Shown piece after piece: positions 1-9,181 of a stretch of DNA of 64,000 nt. Below the pieces are notes generated by a model that made no database searches, was not told the DNA's origin, and saw only the letters and a list, made by a program, of their open reading frames with translations. The stretch comes from SAR324 cluster bacterium (GTDB lineage Bacteria > SAR324 > NAC60-12), in NCBI GenBank assembly GCA_028281495.1, contig JANQJU010000025.1, positions 1 through 64,000 on the forward strand, written 5' to 3'. The translations under genes and the position numbers were made by a program. Every line of letters starts with the position of its first letter. Position 1 is the first letter of the stretch.

Positions 1-72
<72 letters not shown>

Positions 73-101
73 CTACGTAGGAAATTTGGTTGGTTTACCC
101 G

Positions 102-178
<77 letters not shown>

Positions 179-180
179 TC

Positions 181-715
181 TCAAAAGTAAAGAGCAATTA
201 CTAACGCAGGTGGCTGAAGATTGCAAGAGGTTTTGTTAGTTTCGGATCTAAACACACGGAGGTACTCTACAAATATCCATCCAGATTGCACGGTTGTACT
301 CATTGAATTTAAAACTTTAATTGAAAATGAAATACTATTCATTCACTTGCATTCCCGGTGATTTTTCAAAAGTTTTTTCACACTGATTCAAAATTGGTGC
401 TTTATTTTTTTTCGTGCCAATTGCCGATCACTCAAAATTGAAAAGCTTACTCTTCACCAACAAAGACTGGCACGTAACCCTCGCTGGGGATCGATACCAT
501 GTTTTTTGAGTAGTTCCACCCACCGTTCGTTTCGTAGTTTTTTTTGATCGAGCACACTCAGCAGTCGTTCCAAATCCGTTCGCATCTCTTTTCACAATTG
601 AGATCGCATGATGTGGGTGTGGAGTTCGAACTTTTGGATTTGTTTGAACCTTCTCCTCAAGCGCCATACATCATCGTCATATTTCCAAGGGACGATTTTC
701 CTCAATTTCAAACAT
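181..715. other. Intergenic stretch without a supported gene
   Basis: About 530 bases, AT-rich. The only longer open frame (428-667, minus) has no Shine-Dalgarno sequence and no recognisable composition, so I do not call it. The region probably holds the promoter of the tRNA pair near 180-260, but no clear -35/-10 pair could be assigned. Confidence 0.5.
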
Positions 716-763
716 TATAAAAAATGTCAGGCTATTGAGGCAAAATAGGTGAGTCAATAGCCT
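714..763 (-). terminator. Rho-independent terminator of the MetX-like hydrolase gene
   Basis: A perfect 10-bp inverted repeat (AGGCTATTGA / TCAATAGCCT, 729-738 and 754-763) has a 15-base loop. Read on the minus strand it is followed three bases later by a run of six T. It sits 47 bases after the stop of the gene at 810-1940. Confidence 0.85.
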
Positions 764-809
764 AGCAAACACTATCTACAATTTATAAAATTTATTTATT
801 TTATTTTTT

Positions 810-1940
810 TTATCGAATTGTAGGCATTGAAGCTGCTTCCAAAACTTCGTGAACAATACGGTTAGAAAAATCCACATCAGCTGGACTGTAGATCGGACTT
901 GCCCCAAAATGACCATACAGGGTAGGGATTTCAACCACTCGATGATCGCGGATCAACAGGGCATCTTGCTGGATTTGTTCCGTGGATACCAACAAGTCGT
1001 TTTTGGCAATCAACACCAGCACTTTGGCTTTGATGCTCTTGAGAGCTTTGGTTAAGTCGCCGTCCATCCCAGGGGTGTTGGCCACATTATGCAAATTGAT
1101 CGCCTCGGTTTGATAAATCATATCGTTGGCGTCGTACCCGCGTGCCAACCAGAGGTCTTCCCACCATATAAGGAAATCTTTCACTTCTTGAGGGGTGGGA
1201 TTCCGACTAGCAATGCCTTGAGGGGCGTTGGCCATCATGGCTAACACGAAATCCGTCCACAAACGCCATCCTTGTTCAGGTTGTTTGGTGTAATTCCCGC
1301 TATTCCAATCAGGTTCGATTTTCAACATTTTGATCGACATTTCAAAAATGCCAATCGACCAAGGAGAGGTACGCACGGTCCCGGTTAATGAAACAATGGC
1401 ATCCATGAAATCGGGGTAACTCACCGCCCATTGCAAGCTTTGCATCCCACCCATTGAGGCACCGCCCACCGCAACCAGATGTGTGATACCGAATTTCTCC
1501 GTGACCAATCGATGCTGCGAATTCACCATGTCGCGAATGTTGAATTGAGGGAAACGAACCCCCGGTTGCTTCGTGCTATTGCTGGGAGAAGTCGTGAGTC
1601 CATTGCCAATGGCATCGGTCGCAATGATGAAATACTTGTTGGTATCCAAAGCTTTCCCAGGCCCCACCAAAAAGTCCACTCGATGGTGGTTGCCCCCCAA
1701 TGAAGAAGCCAACAGAATGGCGTTGGATTTCTTTGTGTTCAACTTTCCGTGGGTGACATAGGAAATGGAAAAATCTTGAATCACTTCTCCACTTTCCAAT
1801 TGAAAATCTCCCAATTTGTAGGACTGATGTTCCGATTGTCCTTCTTTGTGCGCCCATACATTAGGAGTGCTCAACCACAAAATCGTCGGGAGCACGATCC
1901 CAAGCATTTTTGCTCTGACGCTCCATTTCATGAGTTTCAT
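810..1940 (-). CDS. Exported alpha/beta hydrolase of the homoserine O-acetyltransferase (MetX)-like family
   Basis: A 376-residue protein of the MetX-like alpha/beta hydrolase fold. The nucleophile elbow GASMGG puts Ser at about residue 162, with a likely catalytic Asp at 315 (KND) and His at 344 (YGHFG). Unlike cytosolic MetX it starts with a clear signal peptide: a basic start, a hydrophobic stretch at about 11-24 and a cut after VWA at residue 30. It therefore probably acts in the periplasm on some ester or acyl substrate rather than in methionine synthesis. A longer frame begins at 2015, but the ATG at 1940 is chosen because AAAGGAAACGTT precedes it and it starts directly with the signal peptide. 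It is a single gene with its own terminator. The true substrate is unknown. Confidence 0.85.
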   Translation of the reverse strand: MKLMKWSVRAKMLGIVLPTILWLSTPNVWAHKEGQSEHQSYKLGDFQLESGEVIQDFSISYVTHGKLNTKKSNAILLASSLGGNHHRVDFLVGPGKALDTNKYFIIATDAIGNGLTTSPSNSTKQPGVRFPQFNIRDMVNSQHRLVTEKFGITHLVAVGGASMGGMQSLQWAVSYPDFMDAIVSLTGTVRTSPWSIGIFEMSIKMLKIEPDWNSGNYTKQPEQGWRLWTDFVLAMMANAPQGIASRNPTPQEVKDFLIWWEDLWLARGYDANDMIYQTEAINLHNVANTPGMDGDLTKALKSIKAKVLVLIAKNDLLVSTEQIQQDALLIRDHRVVEIPTLYGHFGASPIYSPADVDFSNRIVHEVLEAASMPTIR

Positions 1941-2263
1941 AACGTTTCCTTTCTTAATGCGGAGTTGACTTACTTTCTTTTTAAACGACACGATCTTGGT
2001 GAGGTTTCTCTCCAAGCGGAGCGCATTGTACAGTTCGAAAATTTATTTTCCAATATTTTTATAAAACTTATCTATTTTAGTAAATTTAGTGATCTATTCT
2101 AACTACGTCGTTCGAATATAAGTTGAAGGTCTAAAGGTTCAGATGGATTCGTTTCTTGTCGGGCCTTACATGTGCATAGCTTTCTCACTTGTCCTTTGAA
2201 GTGATTTCCATCCCGTTATAAAGAGCTTTTCAATTCATGATTATTATTGGAGGCACAAACCGT

Positions 2264-4258
2264 ATGCGTTTTGTTTCTGGTTCGCAGTTCCCGTTACGTT
2301 TCCTGGGTTTGCTTCGGTTTCCGCGATTTTACTATTCCTTCAAAAGCGTTCTTAATTATTTGGGATTAGTAGGGCTCGTTTGGTGGGTAACTGCCTCCGT
2401 CGCCTATGCGCAATCGGAATTTTTTGACTATCTGGATGCGGTGCACGACCAAGCGACAGCCATGCAATTGCATCAAAACCCTCACTGGTTGCGACTCCTC
2501 CATATCAATCCACTTTCGGTAGATGGAGAAAGCGATATCGAAGACCCCGGTTTCTTTTTTAGTCAAGGTGCACAACGTGGAGATCCTGAAGCAGAGCTTC
2601 ATGAAACCATAGAGGCTTTCCTGGATCCTGTTTTTGAAAAAGGGGATTCCCACGGCATTTGTCTTTACCCAGCTCGATTCCATTGGCTGAATCAACAGCT
2701 AAAATTCGATCCTCAGTACTTGCCGCCGGTCGAGTGCGAACGGTATGAAGCGTGGCGAAAACTGATCAATGCACAGTCAGTCAGTTTGGTGTTTGCCTCA
2801 TCATTTATGGGAAATCCTGGGTCGGTGTTTGGTCATACTTTTCTGAAGATCAATCAGAAGAAAGGCAACACAGCACTCAATCTATTGGCGTTTGTGGTGC
2901 AGTACCAAGCAGGAGTCAGTGATGAAGAGATTGGGTTTGAATATGCGGTGCGGGGAGTGTTCGGCGGTTATGAAGGATATTACATGCTTCAACCCTATTA
3001 CGTTCCAGTGCGTTCCAACATTGAGTTTGAAGACCGAAGCTTATGGGAATATGAGTTGAATCTCACCGAACAAGAAACAGAGGTTTTGGTCATGCACAGT
3101 TGGGAGCTTTCGCATACGAATATTCCTTATTATTTCTTTTTAGAAAACTGCGCTTACCGCATCCTGGAATTGATTCAAATTGCCGCTCCACAATACGAGT
3201 TGAAAGAGCCTTTTTACTTATGGGCCATTCCATCAACGGCGGTTCGAGAAGTGGTGGATCAAGACAACTTGGTCGCTCAAGTGAACTACTTTCCAGCACG
3301 AACCCGCCAATTGTTACAAAAATTTGAGGCTTTGAATGCTTCGGAACAAGCACTTGTTGTGGATATTGCTCATAACCCTGACAGCTTGAACAACTCTCCA
3401 TTCCAAAATCTTTCTCTCTTGCGTCAAGGCTTGGTTTTGGATACTGCTGTCGATTTTATTACTAGCCGTTTGAACGAAAATCATGATGATGCATCCGCCA
3501 AACAGATCCGCAGACAGTTGCTTCGTGCTCGAAGCCGTTTGGGGAGTTTGGAAGAAGTGTCTTTGCCTCCAGCGCACGAAATCCCAATAGAATTGGGACA
3601 TCGACCTAATAAAATCCGTTTGGGATTAGGGGTGGACGATTTCCGCCCGTTCCAAGAAATAACCACCTGGCCCGCGTATCATGACCTTCTTGCTGACGAA
3701 CAAGGCCATTTGGAAAACAGTCAACTGATTGCAGGTCAGTTTCAGTTTCGTCATTATGAAGCAACCGAGGATGACAATGAACAATGGACCTTGCACCGTT
3801 TCGAAGTGGTGAATGTCATGAATTTGTCACCCCACAACCGTATCAAACGGGATAGCTCGTGGGCTTTGTTGGTAGCAGCACAACCTTCCACCAAGAAACG
3901 ATGTCCGGTTTGTCGAAAATTTCGAGGGGCTATTTCATACGGATGGAGCACCGCCTTTTCTCAACAAAGTGGCCTTTTTTATGCTCTAGGACATACAACC
4001 GTTGAAGTCGATGACGCCTATGACTACGATTATCTGGTGGGAGCTGGAGTTCTGACAGGATTGACTTGGGAATGGTCCACTCGATGGAAAGCTCTTGTTT
4101 CTTTAGAGGTGGTAAAAGGAGTGTTAGGAGATCCTCACGATTACGTGGAAGCGCAAATTCATCAACGTTGGACCTTGGCCCAGAATTGGGACGCTCGCTT
4201 GGAAGTGAATTATCGCAATCCTTGGGAAGGGTTGGCTGCGGTTAATTATTATTTTTGA
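2264..4258 (+). CDS. Lnb-type N-terminal / DUF4105 periplasmic protein
   Basis: A 664-residue exported protein. A hydrophobic segment near residues 31-48 ending in AYA-Q looks like a signal peptide with a long basic leader. The middle part carries the DUF4105 (Lnb N-terminal periplasmic domain) signature: a SFMGNPGSVFGHTFL-type block with Ser/His, later FLENCAYR with a candidate catalytic Cys. This gives a papain/NlpC-like Cys-His arrangement. The last 250 residues are rich in aromatic, beta-like sequence and end in NYYF, as in an outer-membrane-associated domain. The ATG at 2264 is preferred over 2237 because GGAGG (2249-2253) precedes it. Function is unproven; family members are suspected peptidases or transferases of the envelope. 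It is followed at once by the lipoprotein hydrolase gene. Confidence 0.85.
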   Translation: MRFVSGSQFPLRFLGLLRFPRFYYSFKSVLNYLGLVGLVWWVTASVAYAQSEFFDYLDAVHDQATAMQLHQNPHWLRLLHINPLSVDGESDIEDPGFFFSQGAQRGDPEAELHETIEAFLDPVFEKGDSHGICLYPARFHWLNQQLKFDPQYLPPVECERYEAWRKLINAQSVSLVFASSFMGNPGSVFGHTFLKINQKKGNTALNLLAFVVQYQAGVSDEEIGFEYAVRGVFGGYEGYYMLQPYYVPVRSNIEFEDRSLWEYELNLTEQETEVLVMHSWELSHTNIPYYFFLENCAYRILELIQIAAPQYELKEPFYLWAIPSTAVREVVDQDNLVAQVNYFPARTRQLLQKFEALNASEQALVVDIAHNPDSLNNSPFQNLSLLRQGLVLDTAVDFITSRLNENHDDASAKQIRRQLLRARSRLGSLEEVSLPPAHEIPIELGHRPNKIRLGLGVDDFRPFQEITTWPAYHDLLADEQGHLENSQLIAGQFQFRHYEATEDDNEQWTLHRFEVVNVMNLSPHNRIKRDSSWALLVAAQPSTKKRCPVCRKFRGAISYGWSTAFSQQSGLFYALGHTTVEVDDAYDYDYLVGAGVLTGLTWEWSTRWKALVSLEVVKGVLGDPHDYVEAQIHQRWTLAQNWDARLEVNYRNPWEGLAAVNYYF

Positions 4259-4266
4259 GGAAAACT

Positions 4267-5139
4267 ATGGAGAGAAAATCTGTTGTTAAAAAATGGATAG
4301 GATGGATCCTGTGTTTGTGGTTATTGGGCGGTTGCAACCAATTGTTTTATGCACCGACCGATTGGATTTATTCTGATCCAAAAAAACTCGGATTTGTTCA
4401 CGAAGATGTGACCTTTACTAGCGCCGATGGGGTGTCTCTGCATGGATGGTTTGTTCCCGCGAAAGAAGGACCCGCCAAAGGCACGGTGGTCCATTTTCAT
4501 GGCAACGGGGAAAATTTGACGAGTTATTGGGTCCAACTATTTCACCTTCCTGCCAACGGTTATCACCTCTTTCTATTTGATTACCGGGGATATGGTCGTT
4601 CTGAGGGGCAGCCTACTCCCGAAGGTGTGGTTGCCGATGGAGTTGCCGCATTGGAGTACCTAAAAACCCGCCCTGACGTAAACCCCAACAAACTGATCGT
4701 GTTTGGCCAAAGTTTGGGGGGGGCTGTGGCTTTAAGAGTCATGGGAACCCAACCGCGAGATGGCATTGTCGCTATTGTGGTAGAAGGTGCATTTTATTCC
4801 TACCAATCCATTGCGGAAGACAAATTGGACGAAATGTCGTGGCCCTTACAATGGCTCAAATCTCCATTGTCGCATTTGCTGATTGATGATTCCATGTCAC
4901 CTGCTGAAGTGATTGCCAACATTGCGCCAACGCCATTATTGGTGGTTCATGGCAAGCTAGATCGAATTGTGCCGTTCCACCATGGAGAACAGATTTTTGC
5001 CGCGGCTCAAGAACCGAAATGGATGTGGACGATGGAGCGTGGGCGTCATTTGCAGATGCTCGGAAAATATCGGAGCATCTACAAAGATCGCTTCATTGCT
5101 TTTCTGGATGAGCGTGTTAAAGAGTCATCGTCTGATTAA
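4267..5139 (+). CDS. Lipoprotein alpha/beta hydrolase (Bem46/YfhR-like serine hydrolase)
   Basis: A 290-residue protein with a lipoprotein signal (LLGGC, lipidated Cys at 23), then an alpha/beta hydrolase domain. The oxyanion motif HFHGNGEN is at about 76-83, the nucleophile elbow GQSLGG puts Ser at 149, and the likely Asp is 232 (KLDRIVP) and His 261 (GRHLQ). The family includes membrane-tethered esterases and peptidases of the S33 type. A TTG at 4255 would overlap the previous stop, but ATG 4267 has GAGG six bases upstream. It is only eight bases after the DUF4105 gene, so the two are translationally close and probably form an operon for envelope modification. It converges with the DUF3015 gene 12 bases downstream. 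Substrate unknown. Confidence 0.88.
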   Translation: MERKSVVKKWIGWILCLWLLGGCNQLFYAPTDWIYSDPKKLGFVHEDVTFTSADGVSLHGWFVPAKEGPAKGTVVHFHGNGENLTSYWVQLFHLPANGYHLFLFDYRGYGRSEGQPTPEGVVADGVAALEYLKTRPDVNPNKLIVFGQSLGGAVALRVMGTQPRDGIVAIVVEGAFYSYQSIAEDKLDEMSWPLQWLKSPLSHLLIDDSMSPAEVIANIAPTPLLVVHGKLDRIVPFHHGEQIFAAAQEPKWMWTMERGRHLQMLGKYRSIYKDRFIAFLDERVKESSSD

Positions 5140-5151
5140 CATCCAGGTGTT

Positions 5152-5691
5152 TCATATTACTGAAACGCATTGGGATACGAGATTGGGATGGGTTTGCACA
5201 AGTTGTTGAAACGCGTCAAGAAACTCGTCAGTTCGGGCTTCTTCAGCAATGTCATCGGGAAAAAGCAACGTATAATGTTTCTGGGCTTGCTGCACAAAAG
5301 TTGATTTTACTTCAGGAGAACATTGCATCAAAAACAACAGAGCGTCTACGTGCGGCCCTTTCCCAGTGGCGAGCGATTCTTCCAATTGTGCGTAGTTGTG
5401 AGCGACATAAAGCTGCTGTTGGCCTTTTAAAACAAACCCATCATTAGTGCAGCCGCTAGTGCCAGATGTAATTGCAGAAAGATTGGTTGTGGAAGAAGAA
5501 ATTGACCCATCGGTAAAAGTCGCTCCTAATTGACTAACAAGCGTGTTGCTTTGAGTGATTGTCGGACCGACTCCGCATTTATTGACAGCCATTCCTGGAG
5601 AAATAGCCGCGATACACATTCCCAATAAAAGAGTTAACCACTTCCCCCAAACTCCTCCTCGTTTACGATGTAACCAAGTGTTTTTTTTCAT
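5152..5691 (-). CDS. DUF3015 family exported protein (copy 3)
   Basis: A 179-residue protein with a long basic leader, a hydrophobic segment and a probable cut after GMA before VNKCGVGP. The mature part shows the DUF3015 pattern: CGVGPT, a Ser/Thr-rich stretch TTNLSAITSGTSGC, an N-Y-x-x-LEESLATGKGPHVDALL helix and late Cys residues (MQCSPE, SQCVSV), which suggests two disulfides. It is closer to the copy at 6480-6977 than to the one between them. AGGAG precedes the ATG. It is separated from the other two by a terminator, so it has its own promoter in 5692-5904. The family has no known function; its members are small periplasmic or secreted proteins. Confidence 0.88.
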   Translation of the reverse strand: MKKNTWLHRKRGGVWGKWLTLLLGMCIAAISPGMAVNKCGVGPTITQSNTLVSQLGATFTDGSISSSTTNLSAITSGTSGCTNDGFVLKGQQQLYVAHNYAQLEESLATGKGPHVDALLFLMQCSPEVKSTFVQQAQKHYTLLFPDDIAEEARTDEFLDAFQQLVQTHPNLVSQCVSVI

Positions 5692-5904
5692 GAAACTCCT
5701 TGTTTTTAGTGATATCCGTTTTCCAATTTTTTACGGCCTCTAGGCATGCATGGCACGCCTTTTTGTAAAAGCTCGAAATGCACCTAACCCGTTCATGATT
5801 GAAGAGATAATCCTCCAATATAGGGTTCAACACGATCCAAAAAATAATTCTTTAAATGAAGACGGCTGAGAAGGTAATGGGGAGCTAGGTTGATTGAGTG
5901 AGGA

Positions 5905-5938
5905 ATAAAAACGCAGAGCGTTTGAGCTTTGCTCTGCG
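5905..5938 (-). terminator. Intrinsic terminator after the DUF3015 pair
   Basis: Perfect 8-bp stem CGCAGAGC / GCTCTGCG (5912-5919 and 5931-5938) with an 11-base loop. On the minus strand it is followed immediately by TTTTTATT. It ends the two-gene unit 6977-5973. Confidence 0.88.
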
Positions 5939-5972
5939 CTGACAACACCGAGCTATCGATTCAAGGGGGCGG

Positions 5973-6467
5973 TTAAGAAACCGTGCAGCTCGAGGCGAGG
6001 CCGGGGGTTTCCCGAATGTTGTCTCGGATTTGCTGAACAAACCGAAGGCTTTCCTTTTGCGATTCAGGAGCGGTGACAAACAGTTCATCGTAATTCTGCT
6101 GCATCACTCGTGCGAAATCGGCATGGACTTCCGGGGAGCAGCCCAGGAGATCGGCCAGCCCATTCAAGTACGGGCCTTGGCCTCTCGCGGCATCTTCCTC
6201 TAGATTGTCAAAGGTTTGGTGTACAAAAATTTCGGGTAACTTGTCTTCTTGCACAATAGAGCTGTAATCGCAGCCCGAAGTTTGCGTGGTTACAGTGAAG
6301 CTATGATAGGTTCCGTTGGTAGTGTAAGCGATGGTTTGACTGACCACCCCTTTGTTTTTAATAATTGTGGAGCCTAAACCACAATCGGCAATACTGGCCC
6401 AGGCTGAAGAACCGATAAACATCATCATTAAGGTAAGTAATCCAAAAATAGAAAGATTGCGATACAT
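5973..6467 (-). CDS. DUF3015 family exported protein (copy 2, divergent)
   Basis: A 164-residue protein with a classic signal peptide ending SAWA-S. The mature part has CGLGSTI, a Thr-rich middle, TSGCDYSS, the conserved FDNLEEDAARGQGPYLNGLADLLGC helix and a final Cys in SSCTVS. It shares the four-Cys framework with its neighbours but is clearly more distant than they are from each other. GGAGG lies seven bases before the ATG. It begins 12 bases after the stop of the gene at 6480-6977, so the two form one transcript that ends at the terminator at 5905-5938. Function unknown. Confidence 0.88.
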   Translation of the reverse strand: MYRNLSIFGLLTLMMMFIGSSAWASIADCGLGSTIIKNKGVVSQTIAYTTNGTYHSFTVTTQTSGCDYSSIVQEDKLPEIFVHQTFDNLEEDAARGQGPYLNGLADLLGCSPEVHADFARVMQQNYDELFVTAPESQKESLRFVQQIRDNIRETPGLASSCTVS

Positions 6468-6479
6468 GGTTTGCCTCCT

Positions 6480-6977
6480 TTAGGAAATTGGCTGACATTG
6501 ATGGTGCAAGCTGGGATGAGTAAGAACCGTCGCATCCAAAGTTTGCAAAAAGTCGTCAGTCCGTTGTTCCAACTCATCCGCTTTGCGGAACAATTGATCG
6601 TAGTGTTCTTTTGTTAATGCCACAAATGGAGCCTTGGCTTGCTTGGAGCATCCGAGCACTGCAAGCAAAGAATCCAAATACGGCCCCTCGCCTTGAGCAA
6701 GAGCCTCTTCTAGATTTTCATAGTTGTGCGCCACATAAAGTTTTTGTTGTTCCGATTGTACAAAGCCATCGTTGGAACAACCACTGGTTCCTGAAGTGAT
6801 CGCTGAAAGGTTCGTTGTGGAAGAAAAGCCATCTGTGAAAGTAGCCCCCATTTGGGCCAACAGCGTGTTGCTTCCGCCAACAACGGTGGGGCCAACCCCG
6901 CATTTGTTCACGGCCCATGAGGCGGATGACCACCCCACCAAACCCCATATCATCAATAACCAAGCAAATTTTTTCAT
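6480..6977 (-). CDS. DUF3015 family exported protein (copy 1)
   Basis: A 165-residue protein with a signal peptide ending SWA before VNKCGVGP. It shares long blocks with copy 3 (NKCGVGPT, GATFTDG, TTNLSAITSGTSGC, YVAHNY, LEE). The conserved Cys residues again suggest disulfides in the periplasm. A strong AAGGAG precedes the ATG. It is the first gene of the pair with copy 2. Such tandem copies with unequal divergence suggest duplication followed by specialisation; no function is known for the family. Confidence 0.88.
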   Translation of the reverse strand: MKKFAWLLMIWGLVGWSSASWAVNKCGVGPTVVGGSNTLLAQMGATFTDGFSSTTNLSAITSGTSGCSNDGFVQSEQQKLYVAHNYENLEEALAQGEGPYLDSLLAVLGCSKQAKAPFVALTKEHYDQLFRKADELEQRTDDFLQTLDATVLTHPSLHHQCQPIS

Positions 6978-7662
6978 GGTTCTCCTTATAAAGATTCAAT
7001 CTAGTTAAACTAGGTTCGTTGAAAACAGTCCGATGCTCTTAAGCGGTGCCGAGAGGTCTCCTGATTCCAACCTTGTGTTGAGTTGTCCCCTCCATTTTCA
7101 CAAAAAGAGAATATTGGGGCTAGCTTTTGAAAATTCATCCCAACTTTCGCCTCTAGATGTCTAATGTTTCTTCCGATTCTCTGACTCATCTTACAGCTAG
7201 GATATCGGTTTCAGACGATTGAGGAGAAAAGTGACGAACTGGCATGTTCATAACACGCTCCAAATAGGAAAGAAATGCAAACACCATTCCCGTAATAATT
7301 ACAGACACCTGCATTATCCTGATCAATCGTTCGAGAATTTCGATGATAAGGTTTCGCTCGTCGGAAGGTGATTTTCTTATAACTTCGTTTACATATTTTG
7401 CTGAATACATCGAAGTTTGTACTGGCTTCAAAAAGGTGTCAGGGTCTTTAAATCTGTTTGTTAAATTTACTAAAATTAATAAATAGGAACAGCCATGTTA
7501 ATCGCTCATTCGGACCCTTTCCATCGATGTTTTTCAGGCAGATTTGACATTCCGCCACATTTCTGGAAGCTTTCCCATTTACTTCACAACGTGCGAATGA
7601 CAGCGACTACATGAATTCGCAGTTCCGAATTTTATTGTGACTGAACTTAGTAAGGAGAGACT
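6978..7662. other. Intergenic region upstream of manC
   Basis: About 685 bases with one weak candidate gene (7186-7410). The rest contains no terminator or tRNA that I can see. The part near 7450-7660 presumably carries the promoter of manC, and the part near 6980-7050 that of the DUF3015 pair. Confidence 0.5.
7186..7410 (-). CDS. Doubtful small membrane protein
   Basis: A 74-residue frame with one hydrophobic segment (MQVSVIITGMVFAFLSYL, about residues 33-50) preceded by a charged, possibly helical stretch (SDERNLIIEILERLIR). No Shine-Dalgarno sequence is visible before ATG 7410 or the TTG at 7431. It could be a real single-span protein or a chance frame. I do not recognise a family. Confidence 0.25.
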   Translation of the reverse strand: MYSAKYVNEVIRKSPSDERNLIIEILERLIRIMQVSVIITGMVFAFLSYLERVMNMPVRHFSPQSSETDILAVR

Positions 7663-9096
7663 ATGATTGGAATGATTTTAGCTGGAGGCGGTGGCACCCG
7701 ATTGTGGCCATTCAGCCGGACACAAAATCCCAAACAATTTTTAAACTTAGGTTCCACCGACGTGTCGTTGCTTCAAGAAACTTACCAGCGTTTGACCGGC
7801 ATCATTCCGTTGGAAAAAATTTATGTGATTGGAGCCAAGGCGCATGAATTCGAACTAAAGCGCCAAATGGAACGAGTGGAACCGCGTTTTCCGGTAGAGA
7901 ATATTTTATTGGAACCCATGAGTCGCAATACCGCCCCTGCGATTTTGTGGGGAGTGTCTCAACTTCCTACAGGAACGGAAAACGAGGTCGTGATCATTTT
8001 ACCTGCGGATCATTTGATCCAAAAAGAAAAGGAGTTCACTGACTATTTGAAACAAGGGGCTTCCCTGGCCAAGGAGGGATGGTTGGTCACGTTTGGAGTC
8101 AAGCCGGATCGACCCGAGACCGGATACGGGTATATCAAGGCAGGCAAGTCATTGAAGGTAGGACATGAAGTAGAATCATTTGTGGAAAAACCCAATAAAA
8201 CAAAAGCGAAAGAATACCTCAAAGACAGCAGCTTCACTTGGAATGCCGGTATTTTTCTCGGCACTTCCCAAGTGTGGAAAGACGCATTTGAACAGTACAC
8301 CCCTCAAATGTCTGAAGTGTTTCAAAGCCAAGCACGACTTGGAAAGAATCTTAACGATGAAAAAGTGATTGAGGAAGTCTATAAGAGCATCGTTTCCGAC
8401 TCCATCGATTATGCCATCATGGAAAAAGCCGCGCGGGTCGCTGTGCTTCCCGTGGATATGGATTGGAGTGATTTGGGATCTTGGGAGAGCATCCATCAGA
8501 TGTCTCCGAAAGACCCCAATGGCAACGTGATCCGAGGAAATGTGATCACGCAAGACACCAAAAATAGCCTAATCTTCAGTTCCAAAAAATTGGTAACCAG
8601 CATTGGAGTTCAAAACCTGGTGATCGTAGAAACCGATGATGCTTTGCTGATCAGTGATCTTTCACGCAGTCAAGACGTGAAGAAATTGGTGCAAACTCTC
8701 AAAGAAGCCCAGCGCGAAGAAACCAATGTTCACACTACTGTGCAACGACCTTGGGGAAGCTATACGACTTTGTATCAGTCTCCGAATTACAAGATCAAAA
8801 TCTTGGAATTGCTTCCTGGAAAACGGATGTCGGTGCAGCGTCATCAGCACCGTAGTGAACATTGGGTGGTCGTGAGAGGAACGGCTCAAGTGACCCGAGG
8901 TGATGAAATGTACTTGGTCGCTAAAGACCAATCCACCTTCATCTTACCTACACAAATTCACCGCCTCGCCAACACGGGCAAGGTTCCGCTACAAATCATC
9001 GAAGTTCAATTAGGAGATTATGTGGGAGAGGACGATATAGAACGATTTGAAGACGACTACGGACGTCCTACGTCGCAAGAAAGCGAAACGCCGTAG
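7663..9096 (+). CDS. manC: Mannose-1-phosphate guanylyltransferase / mannose-6-phosphate isomerase (type II, bifunctional)
   Basis: A 477-residue enzyme that makes GDP-mannose for surface polysaccharide. The nucleotidyltransferase signature GGGGTRLWPFSR is at residues 9-20, the FVEKP motif is near 175, and the C-terminal cupin isomerase domain starts near residue 362 (RPWGSY) with the metal-binding QRHQHRSEHW block. Length and domain order match AlgA/ManC/CpsB. AAGGAG precedes the ATG. The next gene is a polytopic GT-C-like membrane protein, so a link to mannose transfer is plausible. No other polysaccharide genes are nearby. The transcript probably ends at the hairpin at 9211-9240. Confidence 0.95.
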   Translation: MIGMILAGGGGTRLWPFSRTQNPKQFLNLGSTDVSLLQETYQRLTGIIPLEKIYVIGAKAHEFELKRQMERVEPRFPVENILLEPMSRNTAPAILWGVSQLPTGTENEVVIILPADHLIQKEKEFTDYLKQGASLAKEGWLVTFGVKPDRPETGYGYIKAGKSLKVGHEVESFVEKPNKTKAKEYLKDSSFTWNAGIFLGTSQVWKDAFEQYTPQMSEVFQSQARLGKNLNDEKVIEEVYKSIVSDSIDYAIMEKAARVAVLPVDMDWSDLGSWESIHQMSPKDPNGNVIRGNVITQDTKNSLIFSSKKLVTSIGVQNLVIVETDDALLISDLSRSQDVKKLVQTLKEAQREETNVHTTVQRPWGSYTTLYQSPNYKIKILELLPGKRMSVQRHQHRSEHWVVVRGTAQVTRGDEMYLVAKDQSTFILPTQIHRLANTGKVPLQIIEVQLGDYVGEDDIERFEDDYGRPTSQESETP

Positions 9097-9181
9097 CACC
9101 AAGCTTGATTAGCTAACATGGGTCATTTATGGTGTAGACCAAAATGATTTATCGGAATTGAAGATTACAGACGAACCAAAA

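Noticed and set aside
428..667. 79-codon frame on the minus strand after the tRNAs
   Set aside because: No ribosome site, no recognisable domain, and unusual His/Lys/Arg composition. Most likely chance.
7495..7614. 39-codon plus-strand frame upstream of manC
   Set aside because: Weak ribosome site, no recognisable sequence, and it occupies the expected promoter area.
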